Source of the DNA: Planctomycetota bacterium
GTDB taxonomy: Bacteria > Planctomycetota > Phycisphaerae > Phycisphaerales > SM1A02
Direction: 5' to 3'
Assembly (NCBI GenBank): GCA_009924765.1
Contig: RFQW01000151.1
Span: 1 to 5,109, forward strand
DNA: 5,109 bases
Made by a program: the position numbers and the translations under genes. The notes under the pieces were generated by a model. The model worked only from the letters and a program-made list of their open reading frames with translations, had not been told where the DNA came from and ran no database searches. Below are positions 1-5,109 of the stretch, in pieces (positions within the stretch are counted from its first letter, which is position 1; every line of letters starts with the position of its first letter).

Positions 1-148
1 CCGCGCCGCTGGACAGCGTCACGGTGCCGCCGGTCGGAATCAGCGTCGGCCCAACGGCTGCCGCAGGCAGGCTGACGCAGGCCAGAGGCACCGGGATGAG
101 TCGAATCGGAATCGAGCGCAAGATGGTGCGGGAAGTCGATGTGTGCAT
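1..148 (-). CDS. Exported protein of unknown function, 5' end only (signal peptide and start of mature chain)
   Basis: An ATG at 148 on the minus strand opens a frame that stays open for 49 codons to the window edge; an in-frame TAA lies three codons upstream, so this ATG is the first possible start. The peptide looks like a Sec signal: basic N-region (R7, R11, R16), a hydrophobic stretch around residues 17-28 (LIPVPLACVSLP), and an A-A-A signal peptidase I site at 29-31, with cleavage predicted before V32. The visible mature part (VGPTLIPTGGTVTLSSGA) is rich in Gly, Thr and Ser, as at the start of repeat-rich or beta-helix surface proteins, but too little is visible to name a family. C24 is a poor lipobox because Pro-Leu-Ala precedes it, so a lipoprotein is less likely. 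No clear Shine-Dalgarno precedes the ATG. The gene is divergent from the regulator at 199, with 50 bp between them. That this is a real gene is fairly sure; its function is unknown. Confidence 0.68.
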   Translation of the reverse strand, partial: MHTSTSRTILRSIPIRLIPVPLACVSLPAAAVGPTLIPTGGTVTLSSGA

Positions 149-198
149 GTCCGAAAGTTATCAAAAGTGGACAAACGCCGATCAACTAGATTCATCAG
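149..198. promoter_or_regulatory. Divergent intergenic region with a TGTCC-N16-GGACA dyad, candidate promoter/operator
   Basis: This is the only gap between the divergent exported-protein and regulator genes, so promoters for both should lie in or near it. It is visibly richer in A/T than the coding DNA around it. An inverted repeat, TGTCC at 148-152 and GGACA at 169-173, flanks an A/T-rich core (TTATCAAAA at 158-166). TGGACA at 168-173 resembles a -35 box for the plus-strand gene, but no well-spaced -10 follows. On the minus strand TGATAAC (164-158) resembles a -10 box nine bases from the ATG, which would give a nearly leaderless message. Five-base arms can arise by chance. Operator function is an inference from position. 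Confidence 0.35.
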
Positions 199-837
199 AT
201 GAGCACGCGATCCCGCGCGGCATGCAAGTCAGCCAGTTGGACGCCAGAGCAGTGGCGAGTGATGCGTTCTCCCCATCGCGTGCATCTGATTGTGGCGCTG
301 GAGGCGTTGGGCGATGCATCGGTTGCCGATCTGGCCGCGCTCACCGGTCGCACGCGCCAATCCCTGTATCCGCACCTGTCGGCCATGTCGCGTGCCGGCA
401 TCATCGGCACAAGCACGCGTTCGCATCGCGCGCGTGCGGCGACTCGTTACCAATATCTCCCCAGCGTGCTGGCGCGCAGCGTGGATCAATCGACGGGGGC
501 CGGATTGCGCGGGGGTGCCGATGTTTCGGCCGGCGCGCTGCGTGACGCGCAGATCCGCTGTCGACGCTGGGGAGCGGTCGCGGATGGTCAACCCATCGAT
601 CTTTCACGCAATCCCGACGCTCGCACCGCCATTCGCGTCACATGGCTTGACGCCGCACAGCGTCGACGGCTGAACCAGCTGATGCGGAAGGCGGAGGAAC
701 TGATCCGACAGGGTTGCGTGAAGCGCAAGGGTCGACGCACCTGCGTGCTGCTGTATCACTTTCCGGATTTCACCGCGGGCGAAGCAAGGCAGGCCGTGAA
801 GTCGCGCGCCGCCGGCAAGCGAGAGAGCGCGCGCTAG
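199..837 (+). CDS. ArsR-like winged-helix transcriptional regulator (212 aa)
   Basis: This is a predicted cytoplasmic DNA-binding protein. Residues about 19-70 read as a winged helix: 'RVMRSPHRVHLIVALEAL' matches the 'ASP-R--I---L' opening of ArsR-type domains. It is followed by 'ASVADLAALTGRTRQSLYPH', with the recognition helix around 51-63, and a basic wing near 70-86. Residues 113-212 are a longer C-terminal half with predicted helices (LRDAQIRCRRWG; AQRRRLNQLMRKAEELIR) and a basic tail; I recall this layout in planctomycete ArsR-like proteins. There is no obvious cysteine metal site, so a metal sensor is not supported. ATG 199 is the first ATG after an in-frame TAG at 187; a later ATG at 262 would cut into the domain. 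No Shine-Dalgarno is visible. The gene is divergent from the exported protein, whose promoter it may control, and it converges on rnr with overlapping stops. The domain call is firm; target and ligand are unknown. Confidence 0.82.
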   Translation: MSTRSRAACKSASWTPEQWRVMRSPHRVHLIVALEALGDASVADLAALTGRTRQSLYPHLSAMSRAGIIGTSTRSHRARAATRYQYLPSVLARSVDQSTGAGLRGGADVSAGALRDAQIRCRRWGAVADGQPIDLSRNPDARTAIRVTWLDAAQRRRLNQLMRKAEELIRQGCVKRKGRRTCVLLYHFPDFTAGEARQAVKSRAAGKRESAR

Positions 838-844
838 CGACTCT
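824..844. other. Shared CTAG stop codons of convergent genes with a weak hairpin
   Basis: The TAG of the plus-strand regulator (835-837) and the TAG of minus-strand rnr (836-834) are made from one palindromic CTAG, inside the 8-bp palindrome CGCTAGCG (832-839). An imperfect hairpin surrounds it: AGAG-CGC (824-830) pairs with GCG-CTCT (837-844) around a six-base loop, with one bulged A at 840. No T-tract follows on either strand, so this is at best a weak bidirectional terminator. There is no space outside the coding regions for a conventional terminator for either gene. Confidence 0.4.
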
Positions 845-3260
845 TGCGTCCGCGCCGCCCGCGCTTGAAGCCGCGCTTGTGACCTTGCGTCCAGCTGGTG
901 GCGTCGCGTCCAAGCAGGTCGCGACGCGGATCGCGACCATCACGGTCGGGGGCACCCTTCGCTGGCGCGGTGGTGTCGGCCTCGCGCAGCGTGGCTGGCG
1001 CGCGACTCAGGCGCACGATGGACAGATCCATGGTGCGGCTGGGCAGATCGATGGCCAGAATGCCCACCTTCACGCTGTCGCCAAGACCCACGCTGGCGCC
1101 GTTGCGCACGCTCACCAGCCGACCGGTGCGCTCGTTCACGGTCCAGCGGTCGGGCCTGTCGCGCGCCGATGGCAGCGCGTTGAATCGCACCAGTCCGTCG
1201 GCCAGGTACTTGCGGATGCTCACCCACACGCCCTGCGGCGACATGCCCGTGACGACGGCGTCCAGCTCGTCGCTCATGTGATGTTCCTTCAGGAACTGCA
1301 GCACCAGGAAGTTGCGCAGGTCGCGCTCGGCGGCCTCCGCGTTCACCTCGGTCTCGCTGCAGTGACGGCCGATCTCGGCCAGCGCACCCTCGGTGGGGCA
1401 GCGGGGGTCCACTTCCAGCGAGGCCTTCGCGTCGCGTCGCCTGCGCCCACCCGGCGGTGAACGACCGTTGTCGCTGAGTTCCAGCCACGCCTCGAGCGAG
1501 CGATGCACCGTCAGATCGGGGTAGCGACGGATGGGGCTGGTGAAGTGCGCGTAGTGCTCGCTGGCAAGCGCGTAGTGGCCGATCAGCGCCGGTGCGTAGG
1601 TGGCCTTGGCCAGCGTCTTCAGCACCGCGAAGTGCACCGCGCGCGCCGAGTCGGTGCCGCGCGTGTGGTCGAGCAGCTGCAGCAGGTCGGCACGCTCGGG
1701 TTCGTCGGGCAGGCGGAAGCCCACGGTGCGCGCGAACGCGCGCAGCTCCTCCATCTCCTTGAAGGCTGGCGGCGGATGGATGCGGCGGATGAGCGGGATC
1801 TCGGTGGCGGAGAACAGTCGTGCCACCGCCTCGTTGGCCTCCACCATGAACATCTCGATCAGCGTGTGCGTGAAGGCGTCGTCCTCAGGCACCGCGTCCA
1901 CCACGTGACCCTGCTCGTCGTACACAAGCTCGCTCTGCGGCAGTTCCAGCACCAGCTGGCCCTGCGCGCGACGCCGCTTCTGCAGCAGACGCGCCAGCGT
2001 GTTGGCCAGGCGCAGGTTGGCCACCACCTCGTCGGTGGGTTCGGTGTCGTTGCGCGCGTGGCGCTTGGCCTCGGCGGGGCGACCATCGATCAGGTTCTGC
2101 GCCTCCAGATAGGTGAGGCGCTTGGCGCTGCGGATCACGGTCTGCGCAAAGCGCTCGTCCAGCACCTTGCCCTTGGTGTCGAAGCGGATGAACGCGCTCT
2201 TGCAGAAGCGCGGCACGCCTTCCTGCAGGCTGCACACACCGTTACTCAGCGTTTCGGGCAGCATGGGCACCACGCGACGCGGCAGATAGGCGCTGTTGCC
2301 GCGGCGCGCCGCCTCCACGTCCATGGGTGAGCCAAGCGACACGAAGTGGCTCACGTCCGCGATGTGCACGGCCAGTTCCCAGATGCCCTCGCGCTCGTCG
2401 AACTTCACCGAGCAGGCATCGTCGTAGTCGCGCGCGTCAGGCGGATCGATGGTCCAGATCAGGTCCTCGGTCAGATCCAGGCGATCCTTCCATGGCCCCA
2501 GGCTCTCGCGCTCGAAGGTGATCGCCGCGCGGCTGGCCTGATCGTGCACCTCGTCGGGAAAGCGCTCCACCAATCCGAAGGCCGCCATGGTGGCGGCGGT
2601 CTCCACCGCGGGCTGTCCTGCAGCGCCAAGCACCTCCACGATCACGCCCTCGGCGGGGCCTTCCTCGCTGGGGAAACGCGTGAGATCCACGGTCACCTTG
2701 TCGCCCGGCTTCGCTTCCTTGGCGTGCGGATCGCGCACGATGATGGGTTCGCGCATGGAGCGGCCATCGGGCTGCACGATCCAGCGACGACCTTCCTGCT
2801 GCAAAGTGCCGGCGAAGCGGGTGCGGCCACGCGACACCACCTCCAGCACGCGGCCGGTGGGGCCTTCGGTGGCGGCGCCGCGGCCGGTTTCGCGCCAGCT
2901 GCGCTGCCGGCGGATCAGCGCCACGCGCACGCGGTCGCCGGTCATGGCACCGCCCACCTCGCCCTGCGAGATGAACACGTCGCCTTCACGCGAAAGCTTG
3001 TCTGGCTTCAGGTATGCGTGGCCCTTCTGCGTGACGAAGATGCGGCCCACGATCTCCTCTTCGTGCTTGGGCAGGCGGATGCGGCCCAGCTCGTCGATCT
3101 CGATGCGCTGCTCGTTGGTGAGGCGGCCGATGGCCTCGTCGAAGGCCCAGCGATCGTCGCTGTCCACCCGCAGGCGCTTGGCCACGGCGTCGGGCTGCAC
3201 GGGGCGATCGCCTGCGTGGGAAAGGTCCTGCAGGATTCGATCGATGAAGCGGAGAGGCAT
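834..3260 (-). CDS. rnr: Ribonuclease R (RNB-family 3'-5' exoribonuclease, 808 aa)
   Basis: RNase R degrades RNA processively from the 3' end, including structured RNA, in mRNA and rRNA quality control. The family's domains appear in order: N-terminal winged helix (about 1-65), two cold-shock OB folds (about 68-120 and 134-210), RNB catalytic domain (about 235-590), S1 domain (about 663-750), and a basic tail ending KRGFKRGRRGRKSR. The RNB active-site aspartates are all present in IDPPDARDYDDA: D272, D278, D280 and D281. Other family motifs are AVHIADVSHFV (297-307), LPRRVVPMLPETLSNGVCSL (326-345) and YAHFTSPIRRYPDLTVHR (570-587), which holds the conserved active-site arginine. The length is close to the 813 aa of the E. 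coli enzyme. ATG 3260 is the only plausible start, because an in-frame TAG lies four codons upstream. No Shine-Dalgarno is seen; the bases before the ATG read CTCCTTCG, the opposite of an SD. The gene is last in the grpE cluster and ends in the CTAG shared with the regulator. The protein looks intact and active. Confidence 0.97.
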   Translation of the reverse strand: MPLRFIDRILQDLSHAGDRPVQPDAVAKRLRVDSDDRWAFDEAIGRLTNEQRIEIDELGRIRLPKHEEEIVGRIFVTQKGHAYLKPDKLSREGDVFISQGEVGGAMTGDRVRVALIRRQRSWRETGRGAATEGPTGRVLEVVSRGRTRFAGTLQQEGRRWIVQPDGRSMREPIIVRDPHAKEAKPGDKVTVDLTRFPSEEGPAEGVIVEVLGAAGQPAVETAATMAAFGLVERFPDEVHDQASRAAITFERESLGPWKDRLDLTEDLIWTIDPPDARDYDDACSVKFDEREGIWELAVHIADVSHFVSLGSPMDVEAARRGNSAYLPRRVVPMLPETLSNGVCSLQEGVPRFCKSAFIRFDTKGKVLDERFAQTVIRSAKRLTYLEAQNLIDGRPAEAKRHARNDTEPTDEVVANLRLANTLARLLQKRRRAQGQLVLELPQSELVYDEQGHVVDAVPEDDAFTHTLIEMFMVEANEAVARLFSATEIPLIRRIHPPPAFKEMEELRAFARTVGFRLPDEPERADLLQLLDHTRGTDSARAVHFAVLKTLAKATYAPALIGHYALASEHYAHFTSPIRRYPDLTVHRSLEAWLELSDNGRSPPGGRRRRDAKASLEVDPRCPTEGALAEIGRHCSETEVNAEAAERDLRNFLVLQFLKEHHMSDELDAVVTGMSPQGVWVSIRKYLADGLVRFNALPSARDRPDRWTVNERTGRLVSVRNGASVGLGDSVKVGILAIDLPSRTMDLSIVRLSRAPATLREADTTAPAKGAPDRDGRDPRRDLLGRDATSWTQGHKRGFKRGRRGRKSR

Positions 3261-3280
3261 CGAAGGAGTCTACGGTTGGC

Positions 3281-3303
3281 GATGCGCGCGCGAGCGCGCG
3301 ATC
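3281..3303 (-). other. Strong GC hairpin immediately after the FmdB/AsmA-like stop codon
   Basis: On the minus strand, GAT-CGCGCG pairs with CGCGCG-ATC around a CTCG tetraloop. This gives nine base pairs with a single bulged C, starting inside the TGA of the upstream gene. The 20 bases from here to the rnr ATG hold no T-tract and no Shine-Dalgarno. It is therefore not a canonical intrinsic terminator. It could protect the 3' end of the upstream message, attenuate read-through into rnr, or affect rnr translation. The pairing is directly visible; the role is inferred. Confidence 0.5.
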
Positions 3304-4591
3304 ACTTGCCGTTCTTCTTCTTGTCGCCGAAAAGGCTGTCGATGGCGCCGCCGATGCCTTCCTTCACGCCTTCGCCGGTCTTGTCGAGCACGGTGCCCAG
3401 TCCGCCGCGGATCGACTCCACGGGGCCACGCAGGTTGTCGGGCAGGGCATCCACGCTGTTCTTGATGGAGCCCTTCAGGTCGCCGATCAGCTCGCTGGAC
3501 AGGCCCTCGATGTTGGCGCTGACGGTGGCCTGCAGCACGCTGGCGATCACCACGCCGCTGAGCTGGCTGGCCAGCACATCCACGCTGCCGTCGCTCTTCA
3601 CGTCCTTCAGCACGATGTCGGGCAGGGCCGCTTCCACCACGCCCTGCTTGCCACCGACCAGATTGCGCAGCCGAACCTTCACGCGCTCGATGCGGAACTC
3701 GTTGATCACGATGGTGCGCGATGCGCCTGCCGGCTTGCCCGACTTGGGCGGCGCTTTCTGCTCGCTGGTGCTGGGCAGGTTGTCGCTGATGCGATTGGCG
3801 TTCAGCTTGCCGCTGGCGTCCTTCTCCAGCGTCAGGGTGAGATCCTGGATGGTGATGTTGCGCACCTGGATGTTGTCGCCCATCAGTTCGCCCAGTCGGG
3901 CGGTGAGCGATGCGTTGCCCAGATCCATGAAGTGCGGATCGGTGTAGCCCTTGGGGTTGGCCACGGTCAGGTCCTTGATGCTGCTGGTGTCGCTGATCAG
4001 GCCGATGCGCACGCTGCGAACGCTGGTGTCCACGCCCAGCACCGCGGTGCCCGCCACCTCGATGCCCTTGCGTGCGATCACGTCGATCATCAGCATGCCG
4101 CCGACCACCAGCACCACCACCAGCGCGGCCACGGCGATCAGCACGCGCTTCAGCACGCTGCCGCGTCGTCGGCCGGCGCTCTTCTTGGCGGCGGGGCGAC
4201 GCAGGTTGCCCTGACCGCGGCCTTCACGGGATGGATGGATCGCTTTCACGCGTGGCTCCTTCGCTGGCTTGGCGCTCTCGGTGGGGGCGCTCTTCGTTTC
4301 GGTGGTGCCGCCGGTTGAAGCGGCCGGCTTTGCATCACTCTTCGCATCGGCTGGCTTCGGCGATTCCGAGGACTTGCGATCCGCCTCGGCGGCCTTGCTG
4401 TAACCATCGCTACGGTAGTCGGTCTCGTAGAAGCCGGTGCCCTTGAACAACACGCCCGCGCCGATGCCGATCTTGCGTCGCACCTTGCGCTTGCGGCACT
4501 TGGGGCACACCTTCTCGGGCGCCGCCAGGATGCTCTGGAACTTCTCGAACTCGTGCTTGCACGCGTCGCAGACGTACTCGTAGGTCGGCAT
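3302..4591 (-). CDS. Fusion: FmdB-type zinc ribbon + disordered linker + single-pass AsmA-like membrane protein (429 aa)
   Basis: One uninterrupted frame joins two parts usually seen as separate proteins. Residues 1-65 are an FmdB-family zinc ribbon: start MPTYEYVCDAC, 'HEFEKFQSI', metal ligands C8, C11, C29 and C32, then the typical 'FKGTGFYETDYRS' ending. Residues 67-113 are a Lys/Ser/Pro/Ala-rich, probably disordered linker. A basic stretch (RRRGSVLKR, 141-149) precedes one membrane helix at about 150-172. Residues 173-429 resemble AsmA-like envelope proteins: 'DLTVANPKGYTDPHFMDLG' and 'NIQVRNITIQDLTLTLEK', with a Gly-rich amphipathic end. The expected topology is zinc ribbon in the cytoplasm and AsmA-like part outside. 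ATG 4591 is preferred over GTG 4600 because FmdB proteins begin MPTYEY and GGAG lies 12 bases upstream, against 3 for the GTG. The gene starts 9 bp after grpE. An internal GTG with a good ribosome-binding site separates the halves. Function is unknown: FmdB is named as a putative regulator, and AsmA-like proteins act in the envelope, possibly in lipid transport. Confidence 0.85.
   Translation of the reverse strand: MPTYEYVCDACKHEFEKFQSILAAPEKVCPKCRKRKVRRKIGIGAGVLFKGTGFYETDYRSDGYSKAAEADRKSSESPKPADAKSDAKPAASTGGTTETKSAPTESAKPAKEPRVKAIHPSREGRGQGNLRRPAAKKSAGRRRGSVLKRVLIAVAALVVVLVVGGMLMIDVIARKGIEVAGTAVLGVDTSVRSVRIGLISDTSSIKDLTVANPKGYTDPHFMDLGNASLTARLGELMGDNIQVRNITIQDLTLTLEKDASGKLNANRISDNLPSTSEQKAPPKSGKPAGASRTIVINEFRIERVKVRLRNLVGGKQGVVEAALPDIVLKDVKSDGSVDVLASQLSGVVIASVLQATVSANIEGLSSELIGDLKGSIKNSVDALPDNLRGPVESIRGGLGTVLDKTGEGVKEGIGGAIDSLFGDKKKNGK
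4247..4261 (-). promoter_or_regulatory. Internal Shine-Dalgarno and GTG that could start the AsmA-like part separately
   Basis: Inside the fusion gene, AAGGAG (4261-4256) is followed by six bases and an in-frame GTG (4249-4247), codon 115 counted from ATG 4591. This is a textbook spacing and a better match than the signal in front of the annotated start. Initiation here would give a 315-residue protein with a basic N-terminus (VKAIHPSREGRGQ), the membrane helix and the whole AsmA-like domain, without the zinc ribbon. AAG GAG also simply encodes Lys-Glu in a Lys-rich linker, so a coincidence is possible. Confidence 0.45.
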
Positions 4592-4600
4592 CGCTGGCAC

Positions 4601-5109
4601 TCACTCCGTGGGCTGCACGGCCACCTTGGCGGGGCGAAGCACCGAATCACCCAGTCGGTAGCCCGACTGGAACGCCATGCTGATGGCGCCCGGCGCCACG
4701 CCCTGCACCGGCTGCTTCATCACGGCTTCGTGCACGCCGGGGTCGAAGGCATCGCCCACCTTGGGTTCGATGCGCTCCACGCCCACCTTCTCCAGGCTCT
4801 TGGCCAGTTCGGTCTGCAGCATGGCCAGTCCCTGCACGGCCTGCTCCAGGGTCATGCCCTTCTGCTGCAGCGCCAGCTCCGCGTGATCCATCACCGGAAA
4901 GATGGCGCGCGCGGCGCCCATCACGCCCTGTGCGCGGGCGCGCGACTCGTTCTCCACGCCGCGGCGCGCGGTGTTCTGCAGATCGGCCACGGCGCGCAGG
5001 CGCGCATCCTTCAGCTCGGCGATCTCGCGCTCGAGCGTCGCGATGCGATCCTCGGGCGTGGTCGCGGCGGGGGCGTCGGTCGGGGTGGTGTCGGTGGGTT
5101 CCTTGGTTG
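4601..5109 (-). CDS. grpE: GrpE, nucleotide exchange factor of DnaK (5' end outside the window)
   Basis: GrpE releases ADP from the DnaK (Hsp70) chaperone so that it can cycle in protein folding and heat-shock recovery; it works as a cytoplasmic dimer. The 168 visible residues run to a TGA at 4601. They begin with an acidic, Thr/Pro-rich low-complexity stretch (about 1-19), as is usual before the coiled coil. A long helix follows (EDRIATLEREIAELKDARLR, then the LRA-AD-QN-ARR signature and ENESRARAQG), then FPVMDHAELAL. The C-terminal beta domain has the family signature: 'GVERIEPKVGDAFDPGVHEA' and 'SGYRLGDSVLRPAKVAV'. An internal GTG at 4990 lies inside the coiled coil and is not a credible start; the frame stays open to the right edge, so the true start lies beyond it. 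Only a short N-terminal piece is probably missing, given the usual GrpE length of about 180-220. grpE is the first gene of the cluster visible here. A heat-shock promoter or CIRCE element, if any, would lie outside. Confidence 0.95.
   Translation of the reverse strand, partial: TKEPTDTTPTDAPAATTPEDRIATLEREIAELKDARLRAVADLQNTARRGVENESRARAQGVMGAARAIFPVMDHAELALQQKGMTLEQAVQGLAMLQTELAKSLEKVGVERIEPKVGDAFDPGVHEAVMKQPVQGVAPGAISMAFQSGYRLGDSVLRPAKVAVQPTE
4604..4607 (-). promoter_or_regulatory. Ribosome-binding site of the fusion gene, inside the end of grpE
   Basis: GGAG, followed by TGAG, covers the last codon of grpE (GAG) and its TGA stop. It lies 12 bases before ATG 4591 and only 3 before GTG 4600. 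The long spacing is acceptable and the short one is not, which supports the ATG. Its place within the stop region of grpE suggests translational coupling. Confidence 0.5.

Noticed and set aside
75..85. Possible lipoprotein signal (Leu-Ala-Cys at residues 22-24 of the exported protein)
   Set aside because: The -3 position is Pro and a good signal peptidase I site (AAA) follows at 29-31, so ordinary secretion fits better.
24..673. Overlapping plus- and minus-strand frames around the regulator (24-545, 290-673, 229-591)
   Set aside because: The 199-837 frame carries a recognisable winged helix and the others do not. The 24-545 frame also runs across the signal-peptide gene and the AT-rich gap.
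714..2330. Two further plus-strand open frames (714-1460 and 1503-2330) antisense to rnr
   Set aside because: Both are opposite conserved RNase R domains, with low-complexity His/Gln/Ala/Val-rich products. They are shadows of the minus-strand coding frame.
3267..3290. GAAGGAG upstream of an ATG on the plus strand at 3282, as if a gene started there
   Set aside because: The downstream frame is only the antisense shadow of the fusion gene, and the spacing of about 15 bases is poor. The motif is the complement of CTCCTTC before the rnr start.
2346..3947. Very long plus-strand open frame (533 codons) antisense to the fusion gene and rnr
   Set aside because: It lies opposite two well-recognised genes and crosses their junction. 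Its product is His/Ala/Arg/Ser-rich and matches no family I know. Long antisense frames are expected in DNA with strong third-position GC bias.
4598..4600. GTG at 4600 as the start of the fusion gene (adds Met-Pro-Ala before the usual start)
   Set aside because: The GGAG would be only three bases away, and FmdB proteins characteristically begin at MPTYEY, which is the ATG at 4591.

Overview
The window is GC-rich, bacterial and densely coding. The best guess for its source is Planctomycetota, probably the Phycisphaerae. This rests on remembered family resemblance: the style of the GrpE and FmdB proteins, an RNase R with an 'IDPPDARDYDDA' active-site motif, and an ArsR-like regulator with a long C-terminal half. 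No database search was possible, so the taxon is an inference.

Layout. Positions 1-148 (minus strand) hold the first 49 codons of a gene for an exported protein; it begins with a signal peptide and runs off the left edge. A 50-bp AT-richer gap follows and carries a small dyad. Positions 199-837 (plus strand) encode a winged-helix DNA-binding protein that is divergent from the exported protein. The rest is a minus-strand cluster transcribed right to left: grpE (4601-5109, start outside the window), a single frame joining an FmdB zinc ribbon to a membrane-anchored AsmA-like domain (3302-4591), and rnr for RNase R (834-3260). The regulator and rnr converge, and their two TAG stops share the palindrome CTAG at 834-837.

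How the genes relate. grpE and the fusion gene are 9 bp apart, and the fusion gene and rnr 41 bp apart, so one transcript is likely. It would combine protein quality control (GrpE, nucleotide exchange for DnaK) and decay of structured RNA (RNase R) with an envelope protein of unknown role. A GC hairpin sits directly behind the fusion-gene stop and could set the relative level of rnr. The left-hand pair, regulator and exported protein, looks like a separate unit in which the regulator may act on the shared 50-bp gap.

The most unusual item is the FmdB/AsmA-like fusion. It contains a well-placed internal ribosome-binding site and GTG exactly between the two domains, so the locus may make both a fused protein and a separate membrane protein. 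I see no mobile elements, RNA genes or CRISPR arrays, and no defence or biosynthetic system.
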